Shown here piece after piece: positions 1 through 11,619 of a DNA stretch of 64,000 bases. Numbering within the stretch: position 1 is the stretch's first letter; every line of letters begins with the position of its first letter. A program made the translations under genes and the position numbers. Source of the stretch: Acytostelium subglobosum LB1 (lineage: Eukaryota; Evosea; Eumycetozoa; Acytosteliales; Acytosteliaceae); contig NW_012236510.1 in the NCBI RefSeq assembly GCF_000787575.1, positions 1 through 64,000 on the forward strand, written 5' to 3'. The notes below the pieces were generated by a model. The model searched no databases and had not been told where the DNA came from. It was given only the letters and a program-made list of their open reading frames with translations.

Positions 1-1750
1 CGCTCGTTGCCCGTTGGGAATCACCAGAGTGAAGCTGCCATTGACATCATCCTTCGTCGAAACGATATGTTCAATATTGAAGACCTGTTGATTGGAGACT
101 GAGGTGCTGAGGATCAAGTACCATGAATACAAAGTGCGTGCCCTTGACACCTGGCACATGCTACATCATTTCTTCTCGACCATGATCGATCCTGGAACAG
201 CACCAGCTATACGAACTCAAAACAGACCTGCTGCGCAAGCAACTCCCACTCCTGCTGATCCAACTCCTGCTGTTCCAACTCCTGCTGATCCGACTCCAAC
301 TCCTGCTGCTCAATCCCTTCCATTATTCGATAGGGGTGTATGGTATTCCCATGCTTACATATTTGCCAAGTTGTCCATCGAGATCTATGGTCCAAGCATC
401 ATCACGTCCTACGTTCATTGCCTCTGCCATCACGTGCCTGAAGCCATATATTTGTTTGGATCGCTTGACCGCCTCATCAACATGGCACCAGAAGGAAGGC
501 ACTACGCCAATAAGTTGGTATTGGAACGCAATGCCAACGGTACCATTTATGGCGTAGCGGAGTTGTGTCAAGTGCAGCTGAAGCGCGGTAACGTCATCAC
601 GATGGTGTCTTATCAAACAGGCCAATACAAGAACCTTCTCAATGGCACCAACTCTCGCAATGTAACCTACAAAGCGAGAATGAACGTGAGAAATCCGAGT
701 GTGTTCGACAAGTACAGAGCAACACATGGCATGACCACAAGCTCGTCGGACAATTCCCACCATCCATGTCCAAGCGACAACGAGGAGGAGTACGACGAGG
801 AGGCGTACAATGATGATATGTATGAACATGGACAGGCTGCCCACAATGAGGGCCAGAGTGATGACTCGGATGGAGGCGACGAGATGGATGATGAGCCACA
901 CTACGAGTCGTACGGTGGTGGTGGTGGTGGTGGTGGTGGTATGGACAACAGTGATGGCGAGCAAACACAGACCGGTACCATTGAACATGCGCATGTTCCA
1001 ATGATGGAGGATGTGCCACAGTTGCAGGACACATTGATGAACACACACTATTACAATGATGGCGACAAAGTCTATGCGATGTCGATTGAGGTAGACGTTG
1101 GAACCTGGTGGCCTGGCACAGTCAAGTCATCTGATTACGATGAGCACAATGAAGTGATGTCGTATGTTGTCAAATTCGATCAAGGAACAGATAGTCAGTT
1201 GACTGTACAAGAGAACGTGTGCATTTCCACTGCCTACACTCAACAAGATGACAGCAATACGAAGCTAAAGATGACAGTTCCGTTCAGGGCGTGTGCGGAC
1301 GGAGCGTCCGAGGCAAAGAACAAAAATCTAGCTGACAAGTTGAGGAAGCTACCTGAAGACAGTTCAATCGATATTGAGTGGCCACAATTGATTCCAGTCT
1401 TGGAATTCGCTATGAACAGCGCAGTGAGCAAGGCCACCAAGCTGACACCATTCCAAGTCGTATATGGCAAGCAACCACTGGCACCAATCATGATGCTCAA
1501 CCCAAAGTTGGAGAACAGCGCACAACCATGGGATCTGGTCGTGGACATTGCACGAGAGAACACACTGGAATCACAGATCGATCAAGCAGGGCAATACAAC
1601 AAAGGGAGTCAGCCGATGTATATCAGGAAAGGTGACAAAGTGCTGATCAAAAGGAAGTACTTTGACACCAAGGAGAAGCTGTGGGAAGGCGAGGATAAGC
1701 TATCAGCCAAGAACGTCGGTCCTTTTCTCCAAATTATTTGTATTCTTTAA
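1..1750 (+). mobile_element. Ty3/gypsy-like LTR retrotransposon fragment (fossil)
   Basis: A long open stretch ends in a region typical of the C-terminal part of a retroviral-type integrase. It has the LTPFQVVYGKQP signature of Ty3/gypsy integrases, then a basic tail with KGDKVLIKRKYF, where the chromatin-binding end of the integrase lies. This part covers roughly 1370-1740. The upstream part (about 92-1300) holds PT-rich repeats, a long acidic stretch, a (GGT)n glycine run near 915-940, and a small barrel-like segment around WWPGTV; I do not recognise it, and it may be other element sequence or captured host sequence. No reverse transcriptase, protease, gag or LTR is visible, so this is a fragment whose left side may continue beyond the window. 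Age cannot be judged without copies to compare. Confidence 0.7.
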
Positions 1751-1989
1751 AAAGTTTCCACCATTGACTGTTTGGACACTGTTACTCTTTTTTGGAGTTT
1801 GGATTATCCCTTTGACTCCCTGTGGTAGAGGTGAGTGATTGGTTTCTAAATGGGTAGGAAAAATTTAATAAGATATAAGAATTATTTTCTTTGGTATGTT
1901 TATAAAATGACCAACTCTGGAACAAAGAAATGTGACAAGTCAACCCCATTGAACTTGAGGAGTACATGGAGAGCAAGGATCATTCATTG

Positions 1990-3032
1990 GCTTCGCCTTG
2001 TCAACTAGTAGGATGGTAAGGTCCGGCTGACTGCCGCAATGGTACATTCCAGGTGTTGGAGAAGGAAGTTGATAAACACCGACAAGTTGGAGTGAGTGAA
2101 TCCATGGTTCAGCTTGGTGGATGGTAGTGGCATTGTTGTCGTCGTCGAAGTCGAATGTGAAGTCTGGTGTTGGATTCAAGGTGATTTTGTAGGTGCAGTT
2201 GTTGTTGTAATTGTTATTGTTATCGTGATCTATTGCTATGGCAATGATGATCATGATGATGGACACGATTCATCGTGATATCTCCATTCTGAGATGCAGG
2301 AGACTTCGACTTGCTGTGAGCACTTTGGACATTGATACGGAAGTATCGTGGCGCCATTGAGATCGTTAATGCATAAGAGGAGACTATCTTGGTCGAATCG
2401 ACGAACCAGATACAGGCTGGGATACTCCAGAGTGTACTCAGTCCATTGCTTCATGTGGACATTGCCAAATTGGAGAAGTGTAGGAGAGTCACACCCATCG
2501 ATCCCGTGTAGATTTGTCAGGTGCAGCTCGCAGGTGCTGTTGAGTCGAGGAATGATACGATTGTCAAACACGTAGCATTGGGTGTCCAGCTTCCAAAGGT
2601 TCTCCAGCGCAACGTCCTCGAGGTTGGGCATTGGTCGACCGCCTTTGCCAATATGAGTGTGCGAAGATTGGGCAAGGGGAAGTTGAGTCGCGGATGTTCC
2701 TCGTTCAGTCGCAGTGTCAGCTTGGTGATGCTTTGGCTGTACTGCTTTCATATGCACAATCGATCAACCTATTGATCACATCGACTGGATCGAAGTACAC
2801 ACCTTTCCCATCTTCGGTCTTATATAGATAGGCACGCCATTGAGGAATTCATCTCTCTATGTTAAGATTGGTCTTTAAGTGTGCAAGTTGCTCTTGTGTA
2901 CACTTTGGAGCATAGTGAGCCAACAACATCTTGCAGACTTGGAACATGTATTGCATGGCCCTATCAGTCATCGCCTCTCCAAACTCTTCATCCATAACTA
3001 ATGGATTTCGGTTTGGTTGGTTGTTGTTGTTG

Positions 3033-3063
<31 letters not shown>

Positions 3064-3100
3064 TGATGATGCTGCTGTTGGTGTTGCTGTTGTTGCTCAT
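1990..3100 (-). pseudogene. Decayed leucine-rich host gene
   Basis: Reading on the minus strand from an ATG at 3100 gives a polyS/polyN leader, then an alpha-helical segment with DEEFGEAMTDRAMQYMFQVC. An in-frame TGA follows at 2849-2851, after which the same frame continues with WRAYLYKTEDGKGVYFDPVD. From about 2730 downstream the best coding moves between frames at least three more times: a leucine-rich segment (LPNLRTLILAKAVDQ), a second one (PNLEDVALENLWKLD), and a tail ending near 2000 (HSNLSVFINFLLQHLECTIA). The conserved-looking pieces stay in order on one strand. This suggests a recently broken member of a dictyostelid gene family, perhaps LRR or F-box related, or very poor base calling. 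Function is unknown. It lies next to the retroelement fossil. Confidence 0.55.
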
Positions 3101-3575
3101 CTTCTGACATTCCTGTAGACGGCGGTGGGAGTTGAGTGGAGTGGTCAGTTTGAGCCGATCAAGTGATAATGTAAATGGATATGTCGAAATGTCGAAGTTC
3201 GCCCTAACTAATGACCAAAAAAAAAGGAATCCTCTGCGTGGCTCGACCATGGTTGAGCATCTTTGCATGATAAGATGGTATCGAACTTTTAAAAAGATAT
3301 TTTTTATTATTATAATTAGTTAGTAAATGATCAACTCTAGTGATCTTTAAAGACAAAAGAGGGTATTTATGATCAGGACCTGTTTACTTTTTCATTCATA
3401 TCAATCACATCCACCGAACTGATAAACTTATATGTTCAAAGTATATACATTATATATACCGACATATACTCCAGTTTCTTCATTGCAATAATATTATTAC
3501 TCTACCCATAAACTCTGAAGAGTCATTTTAAATATATACCCTTCCAACAACATCAACCAACCTGTAAACCTAATT
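3101..3575. other. Intergenic, promoter side of HMG-CoA synthase
   Basis: No gene is seen. The part from about 3290 to 3575 is AT-rich with T-tracts and A-tracts, as expected of a dictyostelid promoter and 5' leader for the gene starting at 3576. The 3101-3270 part is open on the minus strand but is upstream of the best ATG of the decayed gene. Confidence 0.5.
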
Positions 3576-5068
3576 ATGACCAAACCAAACAATATTGGCA
3601 TTCTTGCCATTGACGTCTACTTCCCCAAGACATACGTTGCCCAAGAGGACCTTGAGAAGTTCGATGGTGTATCCGCTGGAAAGTACACTGTTGGACTAGG
3701 ACAAACCAACATGGCCTTCTGTGGTGACCGAGAGGACATCTACTCTCTCTGTCTGAATGCCGTCAACAATCTGATGGTCAAGTACGACGTAGATCCACAC
3801 TCTGTTGGCAGACTCGAGGTTGGTACCGAGACCGTTATCGACAAGGCCAAGTCCATCAAAACCGTCTTAATGGATCTATTTGCCAGCAGTGGCAACACTT
3901 CCATCGACGGTATTGACACGATCAACGCCTGCTACGGAGGTACTTCTGCCCTGCACAATGCCGTGCAGTGGATCGAGTCCACCTACTGGGATGGTCGAAA
4001 TGCCATTGTCGTTGCAGGAGACATTGCTGTCTACGAGAAGGGTCCCGCACGTCCAACTGGTGGTGCTGGTGTCGTAGCCATGCTCATTGGACCAAACGCT
4101 CCCATCACCTTTGACAGTGGTCTAAGAGGAGTGCACATGGAGAATGTCTATGACTTTTACAAGCCAGATATGGAGTCTGAGTATCCAAGAGTTGATGGAA
4201 AGCTGTCAATCTCCTGCTACCTCCGTGCCATTGACAACTGCTACTCTCGCTACCGATCTCAGTTTGAGAAGAAGTTTGGTCAACCATTTGACCTCTCCAA
4301 GGTTGACTATGCCGTGTTCCACTCTCCATACAACAAACTTGTTCAAAAGTCCTTTGGTAGAATGGTAAGTTGAGGATAATACATGTTGTAACAAGTGTGA
4401 TCGATATATATATTAATCATGTACTTATATATATATATATCCACAAATAGTTGTACAATGACTTCTTAAAGAATCCAACCGACGAGAAGTTCAAGACCTT
4501 AGAGTCCTACCGACAACTCAAGCCAGAGGACACCTACTTTAACTCTGACCTCGAGAAGGCACTGCTCAGCCTAACCAAAGAGACCTACGCCAACAAGGTT
4601 GCTCCATCCACTGCTTTGGCCAAACAACTTGGCAACACCTACTGTGGTTCCACCTACAGTGGACTTCTTTCTTTGTTCTCAGAGAAGAGGGACGAACTGG
4701 TGGGCAAGCGTGTGCTGACCTTTTCCTACGGATCGGGCCTGTCTGCCTCTGCATTCTCTTTCAAAGTTGATAAGTCAATCGAAGAGATCGTAGAGAAGGT
4801 CGACCTGAAGAACCGTTTGGAGAGTCGCCAACGTGTCACACCGGAGGAGTTCACCGCCAAGCTGTCCCTGCGTGAGCAACGCCACAATCTAAAGAACTAC
4901 ACGCCCTCTGATTGTACCTCCACCCTATTCCCAGGATCTTTCTTCCTTAAGCAGGTGGACAATGTTGGTAGACGCCAATATGATCGAACCTACATGACCA
5001 GTAGCAGGTCAATCTCCATCACTCGTGTTGTAGCTGCTACAGGCCTCAGATATGTGAAGTTGTTGTAA
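3576..5068 (+). CDS. hmgcs: Hydroxymethylglutaryl-CoA synthase
   Basis: Two exons, 3576-4364 and 4451-5068, separated by a GTAAGT...TAG phase-0 intron, give 468 aa. This is close to the usual length of eukaryotic HMG-CoA synthases. The enzyme condenses acetyl-CoA with acetoacetyl-CoA, the step before HMG-CoA reductase in the mevalonate pathway that feeds sterols and prenyl groups. The active-site residues are in their family contexts: Glu85 in [12 protein letters not shown], nucleophile Cys119 in [10 protein letters not shown], and His249 in [14 protein letters not shown]. The glycine-rich [18 protein letters not shown] segment is also intact. No targeting peptide is seen, so this is the cytosolic form. 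The start is the first ATG after an AT-rich leader. D. discoideum has two paralogues, and I cannot tell which one this corresponds to. Confidence 0.96.
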
Positions 5069-5236
5069 ATCGATGATTCCTTTCTTTCTTCTTCAAACTT
5101 CATAAACTACCTATCTCTACTAACTTTCATTCGTGAATGTTAGTCAGATGATCACCCACCCAAAAAGAACATTCATTTGATAGTATTGTTGTTGTTGTTG
5201 ATTAAAGACAGATAGACAGAAAAGATAGATAAACAA

Positions 5237-6280
5237 ATGAGTACCACTGAACATAAAGATTATGAGACAATAGAATCGTTAAAGGAGGAGTTGGACACAT
5301 TTGATCGAAAGAATGAAGAGTACCAAGAGGATAAGAGATACAATGCTGTAGCATTTGACTACACAGAGGAGAATGAGAGAGCTACCTTTGCTAAAGCAAA
5401 AGGTCCCAAGTTCTCTAAAGACAAGCAAGAGCAGCAATCAAAACCAAGTCAACAAAAGATATTGGACTTGAAGAAGAAGATGGTATGTGTTGTATTGATT
5501 GAGAGAAAGAGAGAGAATGAGATATCCTAACCATTTTGTCATTCTAGAATGATTCAAAGAGGAATATATACAGTGTCGTTGTTGATGAACACAAACGAGT
5601 ACATAACGGACCAACAAGCGAGTCAGAGGAAAAGAAACAGTTGTACATTGAGAAGAAGAGGCAGGAGGAGGAAGAGATAAAGAAGGCAGGTGGTGATCCC
5701 CAACGTGAGACACTCAAGAATGTCATGGCATCAGAGATAGAAAGCAAAGAGAAGAAGCGAAAGAATGACGTTCGTTCTATTAAGGACTCACGTAAGTTGT
5801 AAGACACTTTGTTGACAACCAGTCACAAGATGATGGGCTAACATTGGAGTTGATACCATATTGAATAGAATTTGATAGACACGTTTACAATTCATACAAG
5901 AAGAGAGTGAAAGACATCAAAGCATTTAAGAGTTCTGAACATTTCAAACCGATTGGTGAAGATGACAAGGTTATCAGCGAGGCTGACTATGGAAAGAGTT
6001 CAACAGTACCACAACAGAATATCAATGCGATGAAACAAGAACTACTGAAACAGTATGTGTTATAATCATCGAGAGAGGAGGAATAAGCTAACAATATACC
6101 CGAACCATCTCCAGTCAACAAGCACGGTCAAAGAGTTTCAAGAAGCAAGGAATCAACCCTGACGAAGATGTCAGTTGGGTCAACGAGAAGAACAGAATCT
6201 TTAATCAAAAGGCAGCCAGAGCATTCGATCCATACACTCTGGAGACAAGACAGAATCTGGAAAGAGGAACTGCACTTTGA
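5237..6280 (+). CDS. syf2: SYF2 pre-mRNA splicing factor
   Basis: Four exons (5237-5482, 5548-5791, 5869-6052, 6115-6280) with consistent phases encode 279 aa. The protein is highly charged and helical. Its C-terminal part carries the SYF2 family hallmark: DRHVYNSYKKRVKDIKAFK, then VSWVNEKNRIFNQKAARAFD, ending in TRQNLERGTAL, which closely resembles the conserved NxxFNKKxxRxYxxYTxxIKQNLERGTA ending. SYF2 is a component of the Prp19-associated (NineTeen) complex. It enters the spliceosome around activation and sits near the catalytic RNA core. The last exon ends 65 bp before the stop of the convergent pseudokinase gene. The N-terminal 80 residues are low complexity and poorly conserved. Splice sites are all GT-AG. 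Confidence 0.9.
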
Positions 6281-6345
6281 TACTGATATAAACCTGAACA
6301 GTATACTACTGCTTGTAATCATCAATCGATCTATATCATGGTCAT

Positions 6346-9300
6346 TTATTGCTCCAACAATAGCGACAACACCTTGGCAGAGGCAAGCTGTAGAGGCCTG
6401 TGGTTGGATGTTGCCAGTCGCGTGAGGTATGGAATGGCACCGGCATCCTTTAAGTGCTTTCTGTTCTCCTTGCCAGACAAGATCAAAACTGTCTTGATGG
6501 CCAATGTTCGGGTGATCTCTTCGTCACGACCCAGACAGGTGACGATGAACTGGAAGCCCATCTTTGAGGATCTGATCTGTTGTTGGCAAGACTGGTCGAG
6601 GGAAAAGAATGACAATGCCCACAGTATTCTCTCTACAATCTCTTGATTGGGTTGTTGTTGCTCTGTGAATTGTAAAAGGTATAATAGAGAGTCCAACTTT
6701 GCAAGTATTGTTCTGCATTCAACTAAAGAAACATGTTTGTCAGTATTGCAATCAGTCGAGTCACTATTACCTGAAAGACACTTACTGGACGATGACATCC
6801 ATGAAATAGCAGTGATTACTTGCTGTCTAACGATTGAATCCTCCTTTGTTGCTGTAAGCAGTTGTACCAAGGTGTTGGGAATAGAGCTCTGAGCGAGAGA
6901 GATGGCAAATGTGTTGCCAATCTTTGCCAAAGATGATATTAACTGAAGACAGTGTACCTTGACCTTATCGTCAACACTATTAAACAGTAGACTGCTTACA
7001 ACAAAAACAATGTTGGTCTTTTGGATGATCGATGTACAACTTGCATGTGTTGAGAATGAGGTCAGACAGTGAAGTGATTGAATGACTACAGAGGCATCAG
7101 TGTCCTTCTGTGACACCAAGTCCACAAGGAATGGAATGATTCTTCTCGACTTTAGACGTGAGGGTTCTAAAATATGGAGTATAACAAGTATTAGAATCTC
7201 CACTTGTGGACCATGACCAGAGTCATGCCGACTGACTTACCATGTTCAATGACTATGTATAGAACGCTCAATGTTGAAAGCAAGAGATCAGTTGATTGGT
7301 TCCTGATAAAGAGTGAAAGGATGTTCTCAATTGCTCCAATGCAATTATAGAATTGCTCAAGTATGGTTTCCTCCTTCAACAGAATGACCAAACAGTCTAG
7401 GACACTCTTTGATTCATCATTGTTGGAGCATGTGGACAATAGATCAGCTATCTGAGTGATCTTGTTCTCTGCCAACAACAACGATCTAAATCTGGCGTCA
7501 TTTCCAATGTTCTGAATGATCTTTAGAGCATGAAGTCTCAAAAGTTTGGAACTAGAGATAAGCAATCCCATAAGCTTGCTCAGTATACCAGCTTCCAATA
7601 ACTGTTTCTGACATTGATCTGTTTGAATGTGTGTATGTTTAGTTAGTTAGATGAACAATATATATATATATAATTCATAATTACCATTAGTAATTAAACA
7701 GCACAATGCCAATAAGGCACGGATAGAGAGGCCCTGGTTGGTAGAGTTGAGCATATTTAACAACATCTGGACACCTCCACATTGGATAAAGTAGCTCTGG
7801 TTATTCTCCTCGATGAGTACTCGTGACGCTGCCCATACCGCTTGCATTTGTAGAAACTCGTTGCTTGATTGGAGAGTAATGAACAAAACCTTCAGGCCAC
7901 CAACTGTTCGAATTTGCTCCAAGTTCTGTTCTGCTCGTGGAAGTGGTAATAGGTTAGAGATTGTTGTTGTTGTTGTTGTTGTTGAACGTCCACTATAAAC
8001 TTACCATCAGCCAGTGCCGTAAGTAGCTTGGTTGCTTGTATCGATATAGAAACATTGGTTGAGTTCATCAGACGGATCACTTTGATCAGTCCACCTTGGG
8101 CAACGAAATCATTGGATAGCTCGTCATTGATGCACATTTGGCACAGGACACGTAGAAGTGAGTTGAGTTCGTGATGAGCCTCGCTTCCATTTCCGAGAAG
8201 TTTGAGAATCTGATGCACCAGACGAGTGGATGTCATATGCTTTAGGTTGTCATGTTCACTTGAGAGCTTCTCCAATGCTTGGAGAGGTTGTTCCAAATTG
8301 GAAATATCGTCCAACATTTTTGATATCTTTTCGAGCACCAGTCTCATCTTCTCCTGCAGCTCGCCAGTCTGGTGGAATTGTCGCTTCGATCTGTCATTGG
8401 CGACTACTGCAGAGGTTGTCGCAGCTTGGGTAGTTGATTTGGCAGCTGCCTTCTGTGTGGCTGCTAATGGTGTTGCTGGCGATGATACAGATTGCAACGG
8501 CGTTGATGACTTGGCAATTGGTGAGGAAACAGTTGCCAATGGAGAAGTGACTGGAGGAGACGTTGACGGTGGTGGTGATACAACGTTGACCAGAGTTGGT
8601 TGAGTTGTCTGTGGTGATTGAATGATACGCTGGGTTGTTGGTTGTGTCTCTTTGGTGATAACACTGAAAAGTCTGTTGGTAGGCTGGTTGAGGATCTTTG
8701 CAATCGTGAAGAAGTTTGGTCTGGCTGTTGTGTCTTGGTGCCAACAGGCGCGAATCAGTTTGTCAAAGACCGAGGGAAAGTTGGCTGGTATGGATGGACG
8801 GAAACCAGCGGCCAACATATCGACAATGTTGGTAGGGTTGCCTCCAAAAGGTTGCTGTCGCTGGAATAGTTGCCACATTATCAGAGCAAAGGAGTATTGA
8901 TCGCATGTTTGGTTGTACTTGGCGCAATGACTGCTGATTATCTCTGGTGCAATATAATCTGCACAAGATGATTGATATACATTGTCTTTGATCGAGGTGA
9001 AGGCATAGTCACGAAGAACTACTCCACCAGTCTTATCCACCAGCACGTTCGCTGGAGAGAGTGAACGATGTGTGATGTTGTGCTGATGTAAGAAGCACAT
9101 AGCCTTTGCTATGCCACTGGCGACACGTGTAATAAAGTCATGACTGATCTTGAATTCCTCAGTGAGCAGGATGTGGTCCAGACTGACAGCCTCCACAAAT
9201 GGTGTGATCAAATAGATGTTTGTTGCATCGTGATATACTCCAAAAATAGGTAGTATGTTCTCGTGACGGAGCTCCTTGAGTTTGGTGACTTCATCTTTGA

Positions 9301-10849
9301 TCTGTTTGACCATTGCAACGGTCAGTCCACTGCCAACATTCATCATCTTGAAGATGACAGGCTTTGACCATGCCATTCCAGTGAGACAATGGCCCAGTGT
9401 TCCGTTGACTCCTGATGCACCACCAATCTTTGTGTTGATTTGAACATCCTCCAATGTTGCCTCTATTGTCATTGGTTGTGATTTGTTGTTGGTCGCTACT
9501 GGCAGTTGATGACCGCGTGAGTACCTTGATATGAGATCCTCCAAAGTGAACTCTTTTGATTCCACTCGTGTAGGAGGAGAGTGATGATGTGTTGGTACAG
9601 ATTCTGGGGGTGGTGTAACAGGTGAGGCCATCCGCTTTGGTTTCTCCTGTTGAATGTTTGTTATAATTGTTTGTTGTTGTTGTTGTTGCTTTGTATCTTG
9701 TTCATTGTAATGATATTCGGCATCATCAACAACTACATCATCATACTGATCCAAAGCTACGGCTGTTCCCTCTGGTTGTTGTGATTCATCATCTAGTTTA
9801 CAAGATGACTCAATATCCAACAATGCTCTCTCAATGTCCATGTTGAATTGATTTACATCCAAGATACTTGATGAGCTTCCTGCTGATGAACGTAGTTGAT
9901 GCAATTTTGTGTGGAGATGCGATGGTGGTGCCAACTCGCTCTCCAATTGCTCCAGACGTCTATTGACGACACCAGGGAGTGGTGGTGGCGATGGACTGGC
10001 CTCAACTCGGTTGTGTGGTGCACCACCACCACCACTGGACAAACTCAGTAGGGACGGAGAGGACCTTGGATTGACAGAGGAAGGGAGCATCTTTGGTGAA
10101 GGTGTCGACCTGCCGCTTATGGTCGGTGACATGGCGTGAGGGGAGGCAGCCCTCTTTGTTTGAACGGCAATGGGTCTGAACGCTGATGAGGAGGGAGATG
10201 AGGACAGTGGTGGAATATTCTTTGATGAGGATGACGGAATCGGTACTTGTGGTTGGATGGCAACAACATTGCTGACTGAGCTGGAGACATCATTAATCGT
10301 TGACTCGTTTGCGACCACTGGTGTGATGAGCTCAATGCTGAGACGATCGAGTGGGGCCTTGATTGGTGTTGTCTCTTTGATGTCATTGGATGCGTGTATG
10401 ATTGATTCCTCTGACATTCTGATGAGTGGTGCATCTCTCAATTGTTGTGGTTGTTGTTGTTGATGTTGATGTTGTTTGGGTTGATAATGATAAGATGGTG
10501 TTGTTGGCATCATCATACTCAATTGTTGGTCCAACAAATCGACGGATAAAGAACTGTCCACGATTGCTTGGTACAGAACATCAAGATACAACTTCCTGTC
10601 CAGCATTGAGCCAAAGTCCAGCTGCTGTTCGGTGTCAACAGATGGCAACTCGTCCAATAAAGATTCCAAAAAATACTCCATTGGGTGTTGTTGCTGCTGC
10701 TGCTGAGAGAAACCAACTAAAAGTTCGGTGTTGTTGGTCTCGATGGTACCTCTAGAAAGAGGTGATCCAATGATAATTGAATTCGTCTTCTTCTTTTGAA
10801 GGAAGGTTGGTGATGTTTGTTTGTTTGGTACGTTGTTGAGCCACGACAT
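6346..10849 (-). CDS. ARM-repeat pseudokinase (TKL-like)
   Basis: Four minus-strand exons (10849-8005, 7930-7685, 7618-7241, 7166-6346), all joined in phase 1, give 1429 aa. Residues 1-470 are low complexity (polyQ, S/P-rich). About 480-755 is a protein-kinase fold of tyrosine-kinase-like type: Lys501 of the VAIK-like VIFKMM, GVYHDATNIYLITPF hinge, CADYIAPEI, and the CWHQDTTARPNF ending typical of TKL kinases. The catalytic HRD is HRS (His594-Arg-Ser596) and DFG is DYA (Asp614), so it should lack normal phosphotransfer. A T/S/P-rich linker follows, then roughly 600 residues of armadillo-like helical repeats (for example GGVQMLLNMLNSTNQGLSI, and DAGAIPYLTRLATSN near the end). It is likely a scaffold or regulated binding protein. 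Relatives with ARM plus TKL layout are known in Dictyostelium, but I do not assign a name. Confidence 0.88.
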
Positions 10850-11150
10850 TGTTTTGAAATGTGTGTGAATCCTACTACTACTATTACAACTGATTATTTG
10901 TTATTATTATTATTACAGCTTTTAGAAAAATAAGTAAAATATGTACTCAATGCTACTCTTTTTTGTTTTGTTTGAAACATACATAATACCTATTCTATAT
11001 TCAAAAAGACTGATTTTTTTTGATTATTTTACATTTTTTCAAATAAAATAACCTTGATGATCGTCTAGTTTTTTTTTCCGATTAGAAAATCAAAGTCAAC
11101 TTGTTGGGTACCAGCCACCAACAACAGATATTGATCGAAGTAAAGGTCAT

Positions 11151-11174
11151 CTCACATACACACATACACCAGTG

Positions 11175-11209
<35 letters not shown>

Positions 11210-11246
11210 CACACATACACACACACACACATACATACATATATAC
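11151..11246. repeat. CA/CATA microsatellite
   Basis: About 95 bp of (CA)n interrupted by TA and CC units, running into a short (CATA)n/(TA)n tail. It is a simple repeat in non-coding DNA. Confidence 0.9.
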
Positions 11247-11382
11247 TATGTGTGAGTTTTTCGCACACCTCCAGTCTCCTAGGAGACTTGTATTGGCCTC
11301 ACAGCATCAGGGTTGAGCTACTCCAACATCAACAACAATCATGTCACCACCTCTTAAAGGCCTTCTGTTTAATTCTCTGTGG

Positions 11383-11421
11383 TAGGCAGGCAGGCAGTCA
11401 GACAGGCAGGCAGGCAGTCAC
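11383..11421. repeat. GGCA/GTCA tetranucleotide repeat
   Basis: Tandem GGCA units broken by GTCA units, arranged as two similar blocks (three GGCA-type units then GTCAGACA, and three again then GTCA). Non-coding. Confidence 0.8.
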
Positions 11422-11619
11422 CAAGGATACTCTAACAGTCAGGTGGCAGAGTACTCTTCCTACCTTACTACGAATATATAGTATACCACAAGTTGTTCAA
11501 TTGTAATTTCAATCATCCAGAATATAAATATACTATATATACATCTTATAACTTACTTTATATATATATAATACTCCATTATTACAAAATATATAATTTG
11601 AGTTTGTTCTTTTACAACA

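Larger units (their letters stand above)
10850..11619. other. Divergent promoter region with simple repeats
   Basis: This spacer separates two divergently transcribed genes. It contains T-rich and A-rich tracts near the pseudokinase start, then a CA/CATA microsatellite, a GCAG/GTCA repeat, and a strongly AT-rich stretch directly before the ATG at 11620. Small open frames in it are repeat-driven; no RNA gene was recognised. Confidence 0.6.

Noticed and set aside
323-1048. A 241-codon minus-strand frame with valine/threonine runs opposite the retroelement fragment
   Set aside because: It is driven by the (ACC)n complement of the glycine run and has no recognisable domain; the plus-strand frame has the integrase signature.
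11101-11316. Short threonine/histidine-rich frames over the CA repeat
   Set aside because: They only translate the microsatellite; no initiation context or homology.
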